DNA of 64,000 bases from Verrucomicrobiaceae bacterium (GTDB lineage Bacteria > Verrucomicrobiota > Verrucomicrobiia > Verrucomicrobiales > Verrucomicrobiaceae). A program made the translations under genes and the position numbers. The stretch lies in assembly GCA_015075365.1 (NCBI GenBank), contig JABTUN010000002.1, positions 992,001 through 1,056,000 of the forward strand, written 5' to 3'. Positions 26,679-35,679 of this stretch are shown piece by piece; positions within the stretch are counted from its first letter, which is position 1; each line of letters begins with the position of its first letter. The notes beneath the pieces are model-generated. The model did not search any database, was not told where the DNA came from, and was given only the letters and a program-made list of their open reading frames with translations.

Positions 26679-28214
26679 ATGCTGGAAAACCCCTTCCAAG
26701 AAACGCTGCTCTCCCGCCACCGCGCGGAACCCTGCACCGTGGTCATCTTTGGTGCCACGGGCGACCTGACCAATCGCAAGCTCATCCCTGCGCTCTACAA
26801 TATTGCCGCGTGCGGTGATCTGCCGCCGCAGTTCAAGGTAGTGGGCTTTGCGCGCCGGGAGAAGACCGACGAGGTCTTCCGCGCCGAGCTGGAGACGGGA
26901 AACCGCAAGAACAGCCGCCAGGGCCATAATGACGAGCTGTGGGACAGCTTCGCCCAGTGCATCCACTACCACCGCAGCGAGTTCGAGGACCCGGCCGGTT
27001 ATGTGAACTTGAAGCTGCTGCTCGACCAGTTTGACCAGGAGCGCGGCGCGCCGGCCAACCGGCTCTTTTACCTCGCCTCCGCGCCGGAGGCCTTCAAACC
27101 CATCCTGGAGATGCTGCGTGCCACCGGCCTCAACGAGGGCGTCGGCGGCAAATGGGCGCGCGTGGTCTGTGAAAAGCCCTTTGGCAAGGATCTGGTCAGC
27201 GCGCGCGCGCTGAACGAGGTGGTCAACGCCACCTTTCACGAGAGCGACACCTACCGCATCGATCACTACCTGGGCAAGGAGACCGCGCAGAACATCATGG
27301 TGCTGCGTTTTGCCAACGCGCTCTTCGAGCCGAACTGGAACTCCCGCTACATTGATCACGTCCAGATCACCTGCGCGGAAAATCTCGGCATGGAGGGCGG
27401 GCGCGGAGGCTACTACGACACCGCCGGCGCGCTCCGTGACATGGTGCAGAACCACCTCTTCCAGCTCCTCAGCCTCGTGGCCATGGAGCCGCCCACTGAC
27501 TTGAGCGCGGATTCCGTGCGCGACGAGAAGGTGAAGGTCATCCGTGCCCTGCGCCCGCTCGTCGGCCCGGAGGCCGTCGGCAAAAACGTCATCCGCGCCC
27601 AATACACCGCCGGCAGCGTCGATGGCGTGCCGCGTGTCGGCTACCGGCAGGAGGATCGGGTAAATCCTGAGTCGAAAACAGAGCCCTATGTGGCGCTGCG
27701 CCTTTTTATCGACACCTGGCGCTGGCAGGGCGTGCCTTTCTACATCCGCGTGGGCAAGCAGCTCCCCAAAAAGGCCACCGAGATCAGCGTCCACTTCAAG
27801 AAGCCGCCGCAGGTGCCCTTTGCGACAAGCAACCTCATCAAAAACAGCGAGAACACCCTCGTCATCCGCATCCAGCCGGACGAAGGCATCGCCCTGCGCA
27901 TCCTCTGCAAACAACCCGGCCAGGCGATGAACATGCAGCAGGTGAAGATGGACTTCCGCTACAGCAACAGCTTCGGCAAGGCCAGCCCCGAGGCCTACGA
28001 GCGCCTGCTGCTCGACGCCATGGCCGGCGACGCCACGCTCTTCGCCCGCCGCGACGAGGTGGAGAACGCGTGGAAGTTCATCGACGAGATCGAGCACGCC
28101 TGGCACAAGGCCGCCAACCCGCCGCCGATGCATGAATACCCGGCGGGAAGCTGGGGACCCAAAGAGGCCGACGACCTGCTGCGCCAGGACGGCCGCGAAT
28201 GGCGGCTGCTGTAA
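26679..28214 (+). CDS. zwf: Glucose-6-phosphate 1-dehydrogenase
   Basis: 511 residues. GATGDLTNRKLIPALY is the NADP-binding N-terminal motif and RIDHYLGKE the active-site signature with the substrate-binding His/Lys. C-terminus WEFIDEIE-like WKFIDEIEHAW and YPAGSWGPKEADDLL. First step of the oxidative pentose phosphate pathway. opcA starts 18 bases downstream, giving a functional pair. Confidence 0.97.
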   Translation: MLENPFQETLLSRHRAEPCTVVIFGATGDLTNRKLIPALYNIAACGDLPPQFKVVGFARREKTDEVFRAELETGNRKNSRQGHNDELWDSFAQCIHYHRSEFEDPAGYVNLKLLLDQFDQERGAPANRLFYLASAPEAFKPILEMLRATGLNEGVGGKWARVVCEKPFGKDLVSARALNEVVNATFHESDTYRIDHYLGKETAQNIMVLRFANALFEPNWNSRYIDHVQITCAENLGMEGGRGGYYDTAGALRDMVQNHLFQLLSLVAMEPPTDLSADSVRDEKVKVIRALRPLVGPEAVGKNVIRAQYTAGSVDGVPRVGYRQEDRVNPESKTEPYVALRLFIDTWRWQGVPFYIRVGKQLPKKATEISVHFKKPPQVPFATSNLIKNSENTLVIRIQPDEGIALRILCKQPGQAMNMQQVKMDFRYSNSFGKASPEAYERLLLDAMAGDATLFARRDEVENAWKFIDEIEHAWHKAANPPPMHEYPAGSWGPKEADDLLRQDGREWRLL

Positions 28215-28232
28215 TCTGGAACGCACACGCCC

Positions 28233-29240
28233 ATGCCTGCCTCCTCGCTCAACGAATCCGACCTCGGCCGCCTCGGTCTTGAAACGCCCATCTCGCGCAT
28301 TGACCGCGAGCTGAAGAAGCTGTGGGAGAGCGACGAGGCGAAGACGCGCGCCTCGCTGATCAATCTGGCGATCTACACGGAGGACAGCTCCTTCCTGGCC
28401 GCGGATAATGACCTGCTCGACCGCGTGGCGGCGGAGCATGCCTGCCGGGCCTTGTTGATCCTCGCGCTGCCGGAGGCGCAGCCGCCGCGCGCGCGGGCAT
28501 GGATTCAGGCGTTGTGCCGCCCCTACCAGGGCAGGCAGGCGGTGTGCAGCGAGCAGATCAGCTTTGTGCTGGAGGGCGGTGATGCCGCGCAGGTGCAGAA
28601 CATCGTCTTCGCGCATCTCGACAGCGATCTGCCGCTGGTCGTCTGGTGGCAGGCGGACCTCACAAAGAACTTCCACGAACGTTTTTACTCCCGCATCGAC
28701 ACGCTCATCATCGACTCCGCGCGCTGGAGCGATCCTTCGCGGCAGTTCGACGCGCTGCTGGCCGCGCAGCGCGAGGCAACAGCCCGTTTTGATGTGCGCG
28801 ATCTGGCCTGGACGCGTTCCCACCTCATGCGCACCGCGCTGGCTGGCTGCTTCCAGGATGCCGCCGCGCTGCAAAACCTCTCCAAGCTGCGCAAACTGAC
28901 CATCACCCACCTGAAAGGCCAGCGCATGACCGCGCTGCTGCTGGCCGCGTGGATCAACAAGCGCCTCAACACGACGCTACAGCTTGAACTCGTCGAAAAA
29001 GACAGCGGCCACGCCCTCCAAAGCCTCGTCCTCGAAGGCGTGGGCTTGCGCGGCGAGGTGCGGCGCGATTGCGACTCGTCCTTCGTCCACGTCTGCGCCA
29101 CCTGCGGCCAGCACGAGCACAAGGAACTTCTCCCGGCCGACGCGGACAGCGACGCGGAGCTCGTCAACGAGCAGCTCTCCCGCCGTGGCGGCAGCACGCT
29201 CTACTCTGGCATGCTGCCACTTATCCAGGCGATGCTGTGA
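28233..29240 (+). CDS. opcA: Glucose-6-phosphate dehydrogenase assembly protein OpcA
   Basis: 335 residues. Recognised by the conserved layout: N-terminal helical part with RASLINLAIY, central RPYQGRQAVCSEQISFVL, and the LPLVVWWQADLTKNFHERFYSRIDTLIIDS block typical of OpcA. It allosterically activates or assembles Zwf in cyanobacteria and actinobacteria. It follows zwf by 18 bases. Confidence 0.92.
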   Translation: MPASSLNESDLGRLGLETPISRIDRELKKLWESDEAKTRASLINLAIYTEDSSFLAADNDLLDRVAAEHACRALLILALPEAQPPRARAWIQALCRPYQGRQAVCSEQISFVLEGGDAAQVQNIVFAHLDSDLPLVVWWQADLTKNFHERFYSRIDTLIIDSARWSDPSRQFDALLAAQREATARFDVRDLAWTRSHLMRTALAGCFQDAAALQNLSKLRKLTITHLKGQRMTALLLAAWINKRLNTTLQLELVEKDSGHALQSLVLEGVGLRGEVRRDCDSSFVHVCATCGQHEHKELLPADADSDAELVNEQLSRRGGSTLYSGMLPLIQAML

Positions 29241-29244
29241 AGCC

Positions 29245-29302
29245 GTTCGGGTTCGCTGTTCCAGGTTGCACAACGGCGAACTGGGAACAGAGAACCGGGA
29301 AC
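29245..29302. repeat. Imperfect hairpin of GAAC/GTTC heptads
   Basis: The whole opcA to prenyltransferase gap is an imperfect inverted repeat. The right arm is four heptads (GGCGAAC TGGGAAC AGAGAAC CGGGAAC) and the left arm carries GTTCGGG TTCGCTG TTCCAGG. The hairpin ends two bases before the ATG of the next gene. Same heptad family as the array at 5352-5418. Confidence 0.7.
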
Positions 29303-29304
29303 TC

Positions 29305-30234
29305 ATGAAACCCTGGCTCCACCTCGCCCGCATCTCGAACCTGCCCACCGTCTGGACCAATGTCACGGCCGCGTGGCTCATTGCTGGCGGAGAACCGGCC
29401 GATGCTCGTCTCTGGTGGCTCATCCTCGCCGGATCGCTGCTCTACACCGGCGGCATGATCCTCAATGATGCCGCGGATGTGAAATTCGACCGCGAGCATC
29501 GCCAGGAACGTCCGATTCCGAGCGGGCAGGTGAGTTTGAAGGCGGCGTGGATCGTTTCGGTCGCCATGCTCCTCGGTGGATCGACGCTGGCGGTGCTGCT
29601 GGGTGCCAGCCCCCAAATCACCGCCTTTCTCGCGGCTGCAATCGTGTTTTACGATCTTTATCACAAGCAATGGGCTGGATCAGTGCTGATCATGGGTGCA
29701 TGCCGTGTGTTGCTATATCTCATGGCAGCCTCAGCGGTGGCGTCCGACACGCATATGGGCAGCATCCTCACGTTTCACCTGTTTGGTGCGCAGCGAACCG
29801 TGGATCTGGGTTTCATGCCGGCCGGACTGCATCAAGTGATCCCGCACGCCTTGGCGCTCGGCTGTTACATCGTCGGCATCACACTGGCGGCGCGGATGGA
29901 GCATCGCAAAGGCACCCTGCCCGCCCTGACAACGCTCGTGGCGCTCGTGATGCTCTACCTGCCGGCAATCTTGTGCGCACGGCGTTTTGCAACAGACATG
30001 GCCGATCCCTGGCAGCTCGTCGTCCTGGCCGCGTTCGCGATTTTGGTGGCTTATGCCACCCAAACCATGCGCCAGGGAGGCCCGGCTATCGGAAAGGCAG
30101 TGGGCTGGTTGCTCGCAGGAGTCGCCATCGTGGATGCGCTGGCCGTTTCGACCGTCTCCGTGCCCCTGGCGCTCGTTTTCACCGCCCTCGCGCCGCTTCT
30201 GCGCCTGTGGCAGCGCCGGGTGGCGGCGACGTGA
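29305..30234 (+). CDS. eboC: EboC-like UbiA-family prenyltransferase
   Basis: 309 residues from the ATG at 29305; the frame is open further upstream but overlaps opcA and the repeat. Polytopic membrane protein with the first UbiA Asp motif NDAADVKFDREHR, which binds Mg and diphosphate, after LYTGGMILN. The second Asp motif is weaker (FYDLYHKQWAG). Immediately followed by a dehydroquinate-synthase-like gene. A UbiA protein next to such a sugar cyclase is the signature order of the Ebo cluster (EboC, EboD), and I use the symbol on that basis. Confidence 0.75.
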   Translation: MKPWLHLARISNLPTVWTNVTAAWLIAGGEPADARLWWLILAGSLLYTGGMILNDAADVKFDREHRQERPIPSGQVSLKAAWIVSVAMLLGGSTLAVLLGASPQITAFLAAAIVFYDLYHKQWAGSVLIMGACRVLLYLMAASAVASDTHMGSILTFHLFGAQRTVDLGFMPAGLHQVIPHALALGCYIVGITLAARMEHRKGTLPALTTLVALVMLYLPAILCARRFATDMADPWQLVVLAAFAILVAYATQTMRQGGPAIGKAVGWLLAGVAIVDALAVSTVSVPLALVFTALAPLLRLWQRRVAAT

Positions 30235-30327
30235 GCGGGGCACGCCGCTAGAAACGATCTTCGCGGCCCGTTTGGGCTTTCCCCGTTGACCAAAACCCCG
30301 GACAGCGGCACAGAACCGACCCTTTTA

Positions 30328-31482
30328 ATGCTGGAGAAAACCATCAGGCTTGAACACACCCACCGCATCCTTTTCACGCGGGAGGTTTTTGTGGCCCGAA
30401 ACAACACCATCCGCGACCTGCTGACGCGCGACCACCCGCACAAGCTGCCCCGCGTGCTCGTGTTTGTGGACGAGGCCGTGGCGACCGCCAACCCTGACCT
30501 GATCGACGACATCACGGGCTACGGCGAGGCGCACGCGGAGGCATTCACCCTCGTGGACACGCCCATCGTCATTCCCGGCGGGGAGGCCTGCAAAAACGAC
30601 CTTCGCCTCGTGGAATGCTGCTGGGACGCCATCAACGAGGCCGGACTGGACCGCCACAGCTACGTCTTCGTCATCGGCGGCGGCGCGGTGCTCGACCTGG
30701 TCTGTTTTGCCGCCTCCACGGCGCATCGCGGCATCCGTCATGTGCGTTTTCCCACCACCACGCTCTCCCAGGGTGATGGCGGTGTGGGAGTGAAGAACGG
30801 CGTGAACTACTTTGGCAAAAAGAACTGGATCGGCAGCTTCCAGGTGCCCTACGCGGTGGTGAACGATTTCGCCTTCCTCGAAACACTGCCACGGCGTGAG
30901 CGCCGCAACGGCATCATTGAGGCCATCAAGGTCTCCCTCATCCGAGACGCTGCTTTTTTCGAGCAAATCGAGGCCATGGCGGACGATCTCGCCGCGTTGC
31001 AGCAGGAGGCGCTGGAAAAGGTCGTCCAGCGCAGCGCGGAGCTGCATGTGGAGCACATCGCGACGAGCGGTGATCCTTTTGAGCTCGGCTCCGCCCGCCC
31101 GCTCGACTTCGGTCACTGGGCGGCGCACAAGCTGGAGCAGATCTCCAAATTCGCTGTCAGCCATGGCGAGGCGGTGGCGATCGGCATGGCCGTCGATCTC
31201 GTCTATTCGCGCATGCAGGGCATCCTTGATGCCGAAACATGCGAGCGCGTGCTCAACCTCATCGAACGCATCGGTTTCGCCACCTACTCGCCCCACCTGC
31301 TTGACAACGGGCGCAGCGGCGAACCAGCGATCCTGGAAGGCCTGGAGGAATTCCGCGAGCACCTCGGCGGCGAGCTGACTGTGACGCTCGTGCCGAAGAT
31401 TGGCGAAAAGATCGAGGTCCATGAGATGAACCGCGTCAAGATCCTCAACGCGCTCGTCGAGTTGAGGCAGAGGCAGGCTTGA
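30328..31482 (+). CDS. eboD: EboD-like 3-dehydroquinate synthase family protein
   Basis: 384 residues from the ATG at 30328. NAD-dependent sugar-phosphate cyclase fold: FVIGGGAVLDLVCFAAS, HVRFPTTTLSQGDGGVGVKNGVN, a Lys-rich FGKKNWIGSF segment, the metal-ligand region GIIEAIKVSLIRD, and LDFGHWAAHKLE and VSHGEAVAIGMAVD carrying metal-binding His. Typical AroB is shorter at the N-terminus; the longer divergent N-terminus (IRLEHTHRILFTREVF) resembles EboD. Probably acts on a heptulose phosphate rather than in the shikimate pathway. No EboA, B, E or F is in the window. Confidence 0.78.
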   Translation: MLEKTIRLEHTHRILFTREVFVARNNTIRDLLTRDHPHKLPRVLVFVDEAVATANPDLIDDITGYGEAHAEAFTLVDTPIVIPGGEACKNDLRLVECCWDAINEAGLDRHSYVFVIGGGAVLDLVCFAASTAHRGIRHVRFPTTTLSQGDGGVGVKNGVNYFGKKNWIGSFQVPYAVVNDFAFLETLPRRERRNGIIEAIKVSLIRDAAFFEQIEAMADDLAALQQEALEKVVQRSAELHVEHIATSGDPFELGSARPLDFGHWAAHKLEQISKFAVSHGEAVAIGMAVDLVYSRMQGILDAETCERVLNLIERIGFATYSPHLLDNGRSGEPAILEGLEEFREHLGGELTVTLVPKIGEKIEVHEMNRVKILNALVELRQRQA

Positions 31483-31681
31483 TGCCTGCGAGGGCAAGAA
31501 ATCCAAATGCGCGTTTGCTATTGGGCCAAAACGGGGCGATGCACTCTTCGCAAGTCAACCTGATGCAGGCCAGACCGAGCTGTTCATCAGGTGTTTCTAC
31601 GGATTCGTTGGTGTTCTGAAATCCGCAGTTGGAGCTCGTCGTGTCCGCCTTGAGGCTGGCTGAACCAGACAAGATAAAGAT

Positions 31682-32023
31682 ATGAACACCAAAATGTATG
31701 TGGGCAACCTGCCCTTCTCCGCCCTCGAATCCGACATCCGCACGCTTTTCTCCGATTACGGCTCGGTCACCGAAGTCTTCCTTCCGATGGACCGCATGAC
31801 CAACCGTCCACGTGGCTTTGCCTTCGTGTCGATGAGCAGCCCTGGCGAGATGCAGGAGGCCATCCGCGGCCTGAACGACAAGGACTTCATGGGCCGCAAC
31901 CTCGCGATCAATGAAGCGCGCCCGAAAGAAGAGCGCCCTGCCTACTCCGGCGGTGGCGGTGGTGGCGGCGGCTATGGCGAGCGCGGCGGCTACAGCGGCA
32001 ACAAGAGCCGCGGCCGTTATTGA
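31682..32023 (+). CDS. RRM-domain RNA-binding protein with Gly-rich tail
   Basis: 113 residues: one RNA recognition motif with RNP2 MYVGNLPFS (5-13) and RNP1 RPRGFAFVSM, then a Gly-rich tail with GYGERGGYSGNKSRGRY. Matches the cyanobacterial Rbp and PVC cold-responsive RNA-binding proteins. It has an untranslated leader of nearly 200 bases (31483-31681), in which I see no defined element, and a strong terminator downstream. Confidence 0.95.
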   Translation: MNTKMYVGNLPFSALESDIRTLFSDYGSVTEVFLPMDRMTNRPRGFAFVSMSSPGEMQEAIRGLNDKDFMGRNLAINEARPKEERPAYSGGGGGGGGYGERGGYSGNKSRGRY

Positions 32024-32050
32024 GCCCTCTGAGAAGCCATCCAGATCCGA

Positions 32051-32083
32051 AGCACGGGCCGCGCGGCCCGTGCTTTTTTTTTT
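32051..32083 (+). terminator. Strong intrinsic terminator after RRM gene
   Basis: AGCACGGGCC (32051-32060) pairs perfectly with GGCCCGTGCT (32065-32074) across GCGC, followed by a run of ten T ending at 32083. Confidence 0.95.
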
Positions 32084-32096
32084 CACCGCGCTGGCC

Positions 32097-32597
32097 TCAC
32101 GATACCGATACCGCATGCCCGACCGCGTCCTCATAGACGCGATGGATCAGGAATGTCTGCTGCGCGGCGAGTTTCTGCCCGAACTGCGCCAGCACGTAGA
32201 GACCGCCCGCCAGCGCGACCATCGCGGCAAAGATCCAAAGCCCCCACGCGCTGTCGCCGATGCACCACTGGCACGCGCCGAAGATGCCGGAAAAGAGCCC
32301 CAGCGTACCCACCAGCAGGTAGGCGTAGAGGTAGGTGGACCAAACGTTCGTGTTCGGCCCGTAGGTGCCCTCGACGCGTGTTTTGCCATCCGCGTCGCTC
32401 TCCAGGCTCAGATTCAACTGCGGTGACCAATAATGCTGGTCCGCGTCCGGAATACGCAGGGTGAGATAGCCGGGGAAGCACTTCACCTCGCAACGGTCGC
32501 CATCCCCATGGGCCTGCCGCACGATGCGCTCCCGCACCTCCTCCATGGCGAGGTCAAGTGTGTGCGAAAAGCGTGGTCGGAGACGAAAACTGCTCAT
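32097..32597 (-). CDS. Conserved-looking membrane protein of unknown function
   Basis: 166 residues. N-terminal soluble part (RFSHTLDLAMEEVRERIV...) with a beta-rich segment (YLTLRIPDADQHYWSPQLNLSLE) then two transmembrane helices (YLYAYLLVGTLGLFSGIFGA and LWIFAAMVALAGGLYVLAQFG). No motif names its job. It converges on the RRM gene and is divergent from the copper island. Confidence 0.7.
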   Translation of the reverse strand: MSSFRLRPRFSHTLDLAMEEVRERIVRQAHGDGDRCEVKCFPGYLTLRIPDADQHYWSPQLNLSLESDADGKTRVEGTYGPNTNVWSTYLYAYLLVGTLGLFSGIFGACQWCIGDSAWGLWIFAAMVALAGGLYVLAQFGQKLAAQQTFLIHRVYEDAVGHAVSVS

Positions 32598-32691
32598 CTT
32601 ACCCTCCTCAAAACGTGCCGTGACGCGCGTCCTGTCTTTGCAATCACCGGCGGGCCAACAACAAAAAAAAGAGGCAGCAGGGAATAAAGGG

Positions 32692-32717
32692 TGTAATCAT
32701 TCCTCGAATCTTGCGTC
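32692..32717 (+). promoter_or_regulatory. Putative ECF-sigma promoter of the multicopper oxidase operon
   Basis: TGTAAT (32692-32697), 16 bases, then CGTC (32714-32717), 15 bases before the start of the Cys-rich peptide gene. The box pair and the exact 16-base spacing recur at 37763-37788 ahead of the copper ATPase. ECF sigma factors typically read AAC-type -35 and CGT-type -10 boxes. Confidence 0.45.
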
Positions 32718-32732
32718 TGCACGGATGAACCC

Positions 32733-33098
32733 ATGAGCTTGTTCCGTCATATCCTCGTTCTGATCGCACTGTTAGCGCATGCATGGCCTGTGCGGTCAGC
32801 GCCGGACGATACAGCGGCGAAAACCTGTGCCATGGGCTGTTGTAGCGGGCTGGTCGGGGAGGAAATGGCCGTCTGCGGTTGCGTGACACCATCCACGCCG
32901 GCTGAACCAGCTCAACCAACACTACCATCAAGCCGGGAAGTGTTTCCCCAACCCGTGTGGGTGGATGCAGCTTCGACGCTGACTCAACCCAATCGCCGAG
33001 TGGAGACAAAGGCCACACGCTTTTCTCACCACGAGGCAGAAGGAGCCCGCGTTCCACAGGTGCGGCTCGCGGTGTTGTTCTGCTCGTTTTTGAATTGA
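32733..33098 (+). CDS. Small secreted Cys-rich protein in copper island
   Basis: 121 residues with signal peptide (MSLFRHILVLIALLAHAWPVRS). The mature protein has a Cys cluster CAMGCCSGLVGEEMAVCGC in the first 30 residues, likely a metal site, then a Pro/Ser-rich unstructured tail. Precedes the multicopper oxidase on the same strand, probably in one operon under the motif at 32692. No named family recognised. Confidence 0.65.
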   Translation: MSLFRHILVLIALLAHAWPVRSAPDDTAAKTCAMGCCSGLVGEEMAVCGCVTPSTPAEPAQPTLPSSREVFPQPVWVDAASTLTQPNRRVETKATRFSHHEAEGARVPQVRLAVLFCSFLN

Positions 33099-33199
33099 GG
33101 CAGCGTCCTTCACGGACGCATTGTGCCCGCACGTCGCGGCCCAAAAGGGGTCATTGCGTGCCCGGGCGTGGTTTATCGAACCTTCAGCCGCTCAATTTC

Positions 33200-35317
33200 A
33201 TGAAACGACTCCTCCTACTCGCCCTCTTTGGGCCTTCGCTGGCCGTGCTGGCCTGCGACGACTGCAAAACATCACGCATTCCCGCCGGTGTGCGCGTGAT
33301 CGAGTATGATCTGCACATCCGCGAGCAAACCGTGCGCCCGGCGGGCAAGGCGGTGCGCGGATTCACCATCAATGGTGGCATTCCCGGTCCCACGCTGCAC
33401 TTTCGCGAGGGCGAATGGGCACGCATCCGTGTGCACAATCACCTCAAGGTGGAGACATCCACTCATTGGCATGGGTTGCTCCTGCCGAACGAGCAGGACG
33501 GCGTGCCGCATGTGACCACGCAGCCGATCCTGCCTGGCAGCGCGCACACGTTTGAGTTCGATCTGCGGCACAGCGGCACCTACTGGTATCACTCGCACAC
33601 ACACTTTCAGGAGCAGAACGGTGTGTATGGCAGCATCGTCGTCACCCCGCGTGGTGGCGAGCCGGTGAAAGCGGATCGCGAGCAGGTGCTGGTGCTCTCC
33701 GACTGGACGAACTTCAATCCGCACGAGGTCATGCGCATGCTGATGCGTGGCACGGATTACTTCGGTCTCATGCGCCGGAACTCACAGACCATCCTCGGCG
33801 CATGGCAACGTGGGAACTTGAAGGACTACTTCCGGCGCGAGTGGGATCGCATGATGCCGATGGACATCTCGGACGTGGGTTATCACGCCTTTCTGGTCAA
33901 TGGACAGCGTCAGGTCCATCTCGGAGGCCGGCCGGGGGAGCGCTTGCGGCTGCGGATCGTCAATGCCAGCGCGGCGACTTACTTTTACCTGCACTCGTCC
34001 GCCGGGCCGATGACGATCGTGGCGGCCGATGGCCCGCCGGTGCAGCCGGTGAAGGTGGAACGCTTCCTCCAGGCCATCGCGGAGACTTACGACCTCATCA
34101 TCACCGTGCCGGAGTCCGGTCAATACGAGCTGCGATTCACCTCGCAGGACGGCAGCGGGCATGCATCGGCCTTTTTTGGCAGCGGCACGCTGAAACAGGC
34201 CTCTGATCCGCCGCGGCCGAATCTGTATCAGATGGATGAGATGCTGAATCTCGCGCTGGAGGAGCAGGAAGACGATCCACGTGCCTCGCTGAACCTCCCG
34301 CGGCCGGGATCGCCCTACCGGCTGCTGAAGGCGACCCAGGACACGACATTGCCCGCGAAACTGCCGCGCCGGAAGATCACGATGCACCTCACGGGCGACA
34401 TGAATCGCTACATCTGGAGCTTCGATGGCAAAACCATCGCGCAGGAGCCTTATGTGATGATCAAGAAGGGCGAGATTGTGGAACTGGAGCTCGTGAATGA
34501 CTCGATGATGCATCATCCGATTCATCTGCACGGGCATTTTTTCCGCCTGCTCATGGGCAACGGCCGCTTTTCACCCCTGAAGCACACGGTCGATGTGCCG
34601 CCGATGAGCAAACGCGTCATCGAGTTCGAGGCGAACGAGGAGAAGGATTGGATGTTCCACTGCCACATCCTTTATCACATGATGAGCGGCATGGCTCGGG
34701 TGTTCCGGTATGAGGACAAGGCAGGCGCTTCGGGTCATGCGAGCCGAGCTTCACCGGCTGAGGCTCCCGCCTCGGCGGAGAAGCACAGCCTGCAGCACGC
34801 CGCGGGCCTCGGCGAGCATTCGCATGACATGTCCTACCTCTGGGGCTCGGCATCGATCCAGTCGCACATGAGCGAGGGATTGATCACGTGGATGAATCCG
34901 AAGAACGACCTCATGCTCGCGTGGGAAGTCGGGTGGGAGCGCGTGGACGAGCCTCAGTATGAGATCGACTTCCTCTACCAGCGCTACTTTAACATGAACT
35001 TCCAGGCCTTCGCAGGCTACCGGCTTACCAACGATGAAGATGCGAAGGATCGCGGCCTCATCGGTTTCAACTACCGCCTGCCCCTGATGGTGTGGGCGAA
35101 TGTCAGCCTCGACACCGAGGGCGACGCGCGATTCACGCTCGCGAAGCGCTTCCAGCTCACCCCACGCCTCGGCGTGTGGGGAGAGGTCTTTTACGACACC
35201 GGCACGCAGTGGGAGTGGACGGCCGGCGCGGACTACACGCTCACGCGATCCACCTCGCTCACCTTTTCCTACCACAGCGACTTCGGCCTCGGCGCCGGCG
35301 TGCTGCTCCGATTTTGA
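33200..35317 (+). CDS. CopA-type multicopper oxidase with C-terminal beta-barrel-like domain
   Basis: 705 residues from the ATG at 33200, where a signal peptide (MKRLLLLALFGPSLAVLA) begins; the frame is open upstream but has no signal there. Three cupredoxin domains carry the copper ligands: HWHG (89-92), YHSHTH (130-135), HHPIHLHGHFF (about 437-447) and HCHILYHMM (from 487), so type 1, 2 and 3 sites look complete. After a His/Ala-rich linker (about 515-545) comes a 160-residue region of alternating amphipathic strands (LMLAWEVGWERV, FQAFAGYRLT, TPRLGVWGEVFYDTG, SLTFSYHSDFGLGAGVLLRF) ending in Phe, like an outer-membrane barrel or CopB. Expected to oxidise Cu(I) at the cell surface. Confidence 0.9.
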   Translation: MKRLLLLALFGPSLAVLACDDCKTSRIPAGVRVIEYDLHIREQTVRPAGKAVRGFTINGGIPGPTLHFREGEWARIRVHNHLKVETSTHWHGLLLPNEQDGVPHVTTQPILPGSAHTFEFDLRHSGTYWYHSHTHFQEQNGVYGSIVVTPRGGEPVKADREQVLVLSDWTNFNPHEVMRMLMRGTDYFGLMRRNSQTILGAWQRGNLKDYFRREWDRMMPMDISDVGYHAFLVNGQRQVHLGGRPGERLRLRIVNASAATYFYLHSSAGPMTIVAADGPPVQPVKVERFLQAIAETYDLIITVPESGQYELRFTSQDGSGHASAFFGSGTLKQASDPPRPNLYQMDEMLNLALEEQEDDPRASLNLPRPGSPYRLLKATQDTTLPAKLPRRKITMHLTGDMNRYIWSFDGKTIAQEPYVMIKKGEIVELELVNDSMMHHPIHLHGHFFRLLMGNGRFSPLKHTVDVPPMSKRVIEFEANEEKDWMFHCHILYHMMSGMARVFRYEDKAGASGHASRASPAEAPASAEKHSLQHAAGLGEHSHDMSYLWGSASIQSHMSEGLITWMNPKNDLMLAWEVGWERVDEPQYEIDFLYQRYFNMNFQAFAGYRLTNDEDAKDRGLIGFNYRLPLMVWANVSLDTEGDARFTLAKRFQLTPRLGVWGEVFYDTGTQWEWTAGADYTLTRSTSLTFSYHSDFGLGAGVLLRF

Positions 35318-35364
35318 TGGCAATCCCGCCATCAACAACCAAACCGAAACCAAAACACAACACC

Positions 35365-35679
35365 ATGAAAACCAAATCGATACACACACTCATCCTTGGC
35401 ATCGGCACGTTCGGCACCATGCTGCTCGCGTCCTGCCAGGCGCCGCCATCAGGCCCAAAAACCGCGGTCAGTTGCGACAAATGCCACACCATCCACTACA
35501 TGGCACCCTCGTCGGGCACTAATCCTGGAACGAAAGGCATTGTCACGCTGCGGCACGCAAGCAGCATGTCCTGCCCGGACTGCGAGAACAAGGTCGTCGC
35601 ACTGTTGAAATCAGGCAGTGTGACACGGCATTCCTGCGCATCGTGCGGCGGCACACTGCATCACTGCACGCAGCACTAG
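35365..35679 (+). CDS. Small Cys-rich lipoprotein
   Basis: 104 residues from the ATG at 35365. The signal peptide ends in a lipobox-like LLASC. The mature part has CDKCH, CPDCENK and CASCGGTLHHC motifs, suggesting a metal or redox site; CDKCH resembles a haem motif but only one is present and the other pairs point to metal binding. Starts 47 bases after the multicopper oxidase. Confidence 0.7.
   Translation: MKTKSIHTLILGIGTFGTMLLASCQAPPSGPKTAVSCDKCHTIHYMAPSSGTNPGTKGIVTLRHASSMSCPDCENKVVALLKSGSVTRHSCASCGGTLHHCTQH

Noticed and set aside
31483..31681. Cold-shock-type leader or riboswitch before the RRM gene
   Set aside because: The length is suggestive, but no conserved box or stable fold was recognised by eye.
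33121..33199. Earlier start for the multicopper oxidase
   Set aside because: The frame is open to 32957, but the signal peptide begins at 33200 and the upstream part overlaps the Cys-rich peptide gene.
35455..35500. CDKCH as a cytochrome c haem site in the small lipoprotein
   Set aside because: Only one CxxCH in a short protein with several other CxxC pairs; a metal site fits better.
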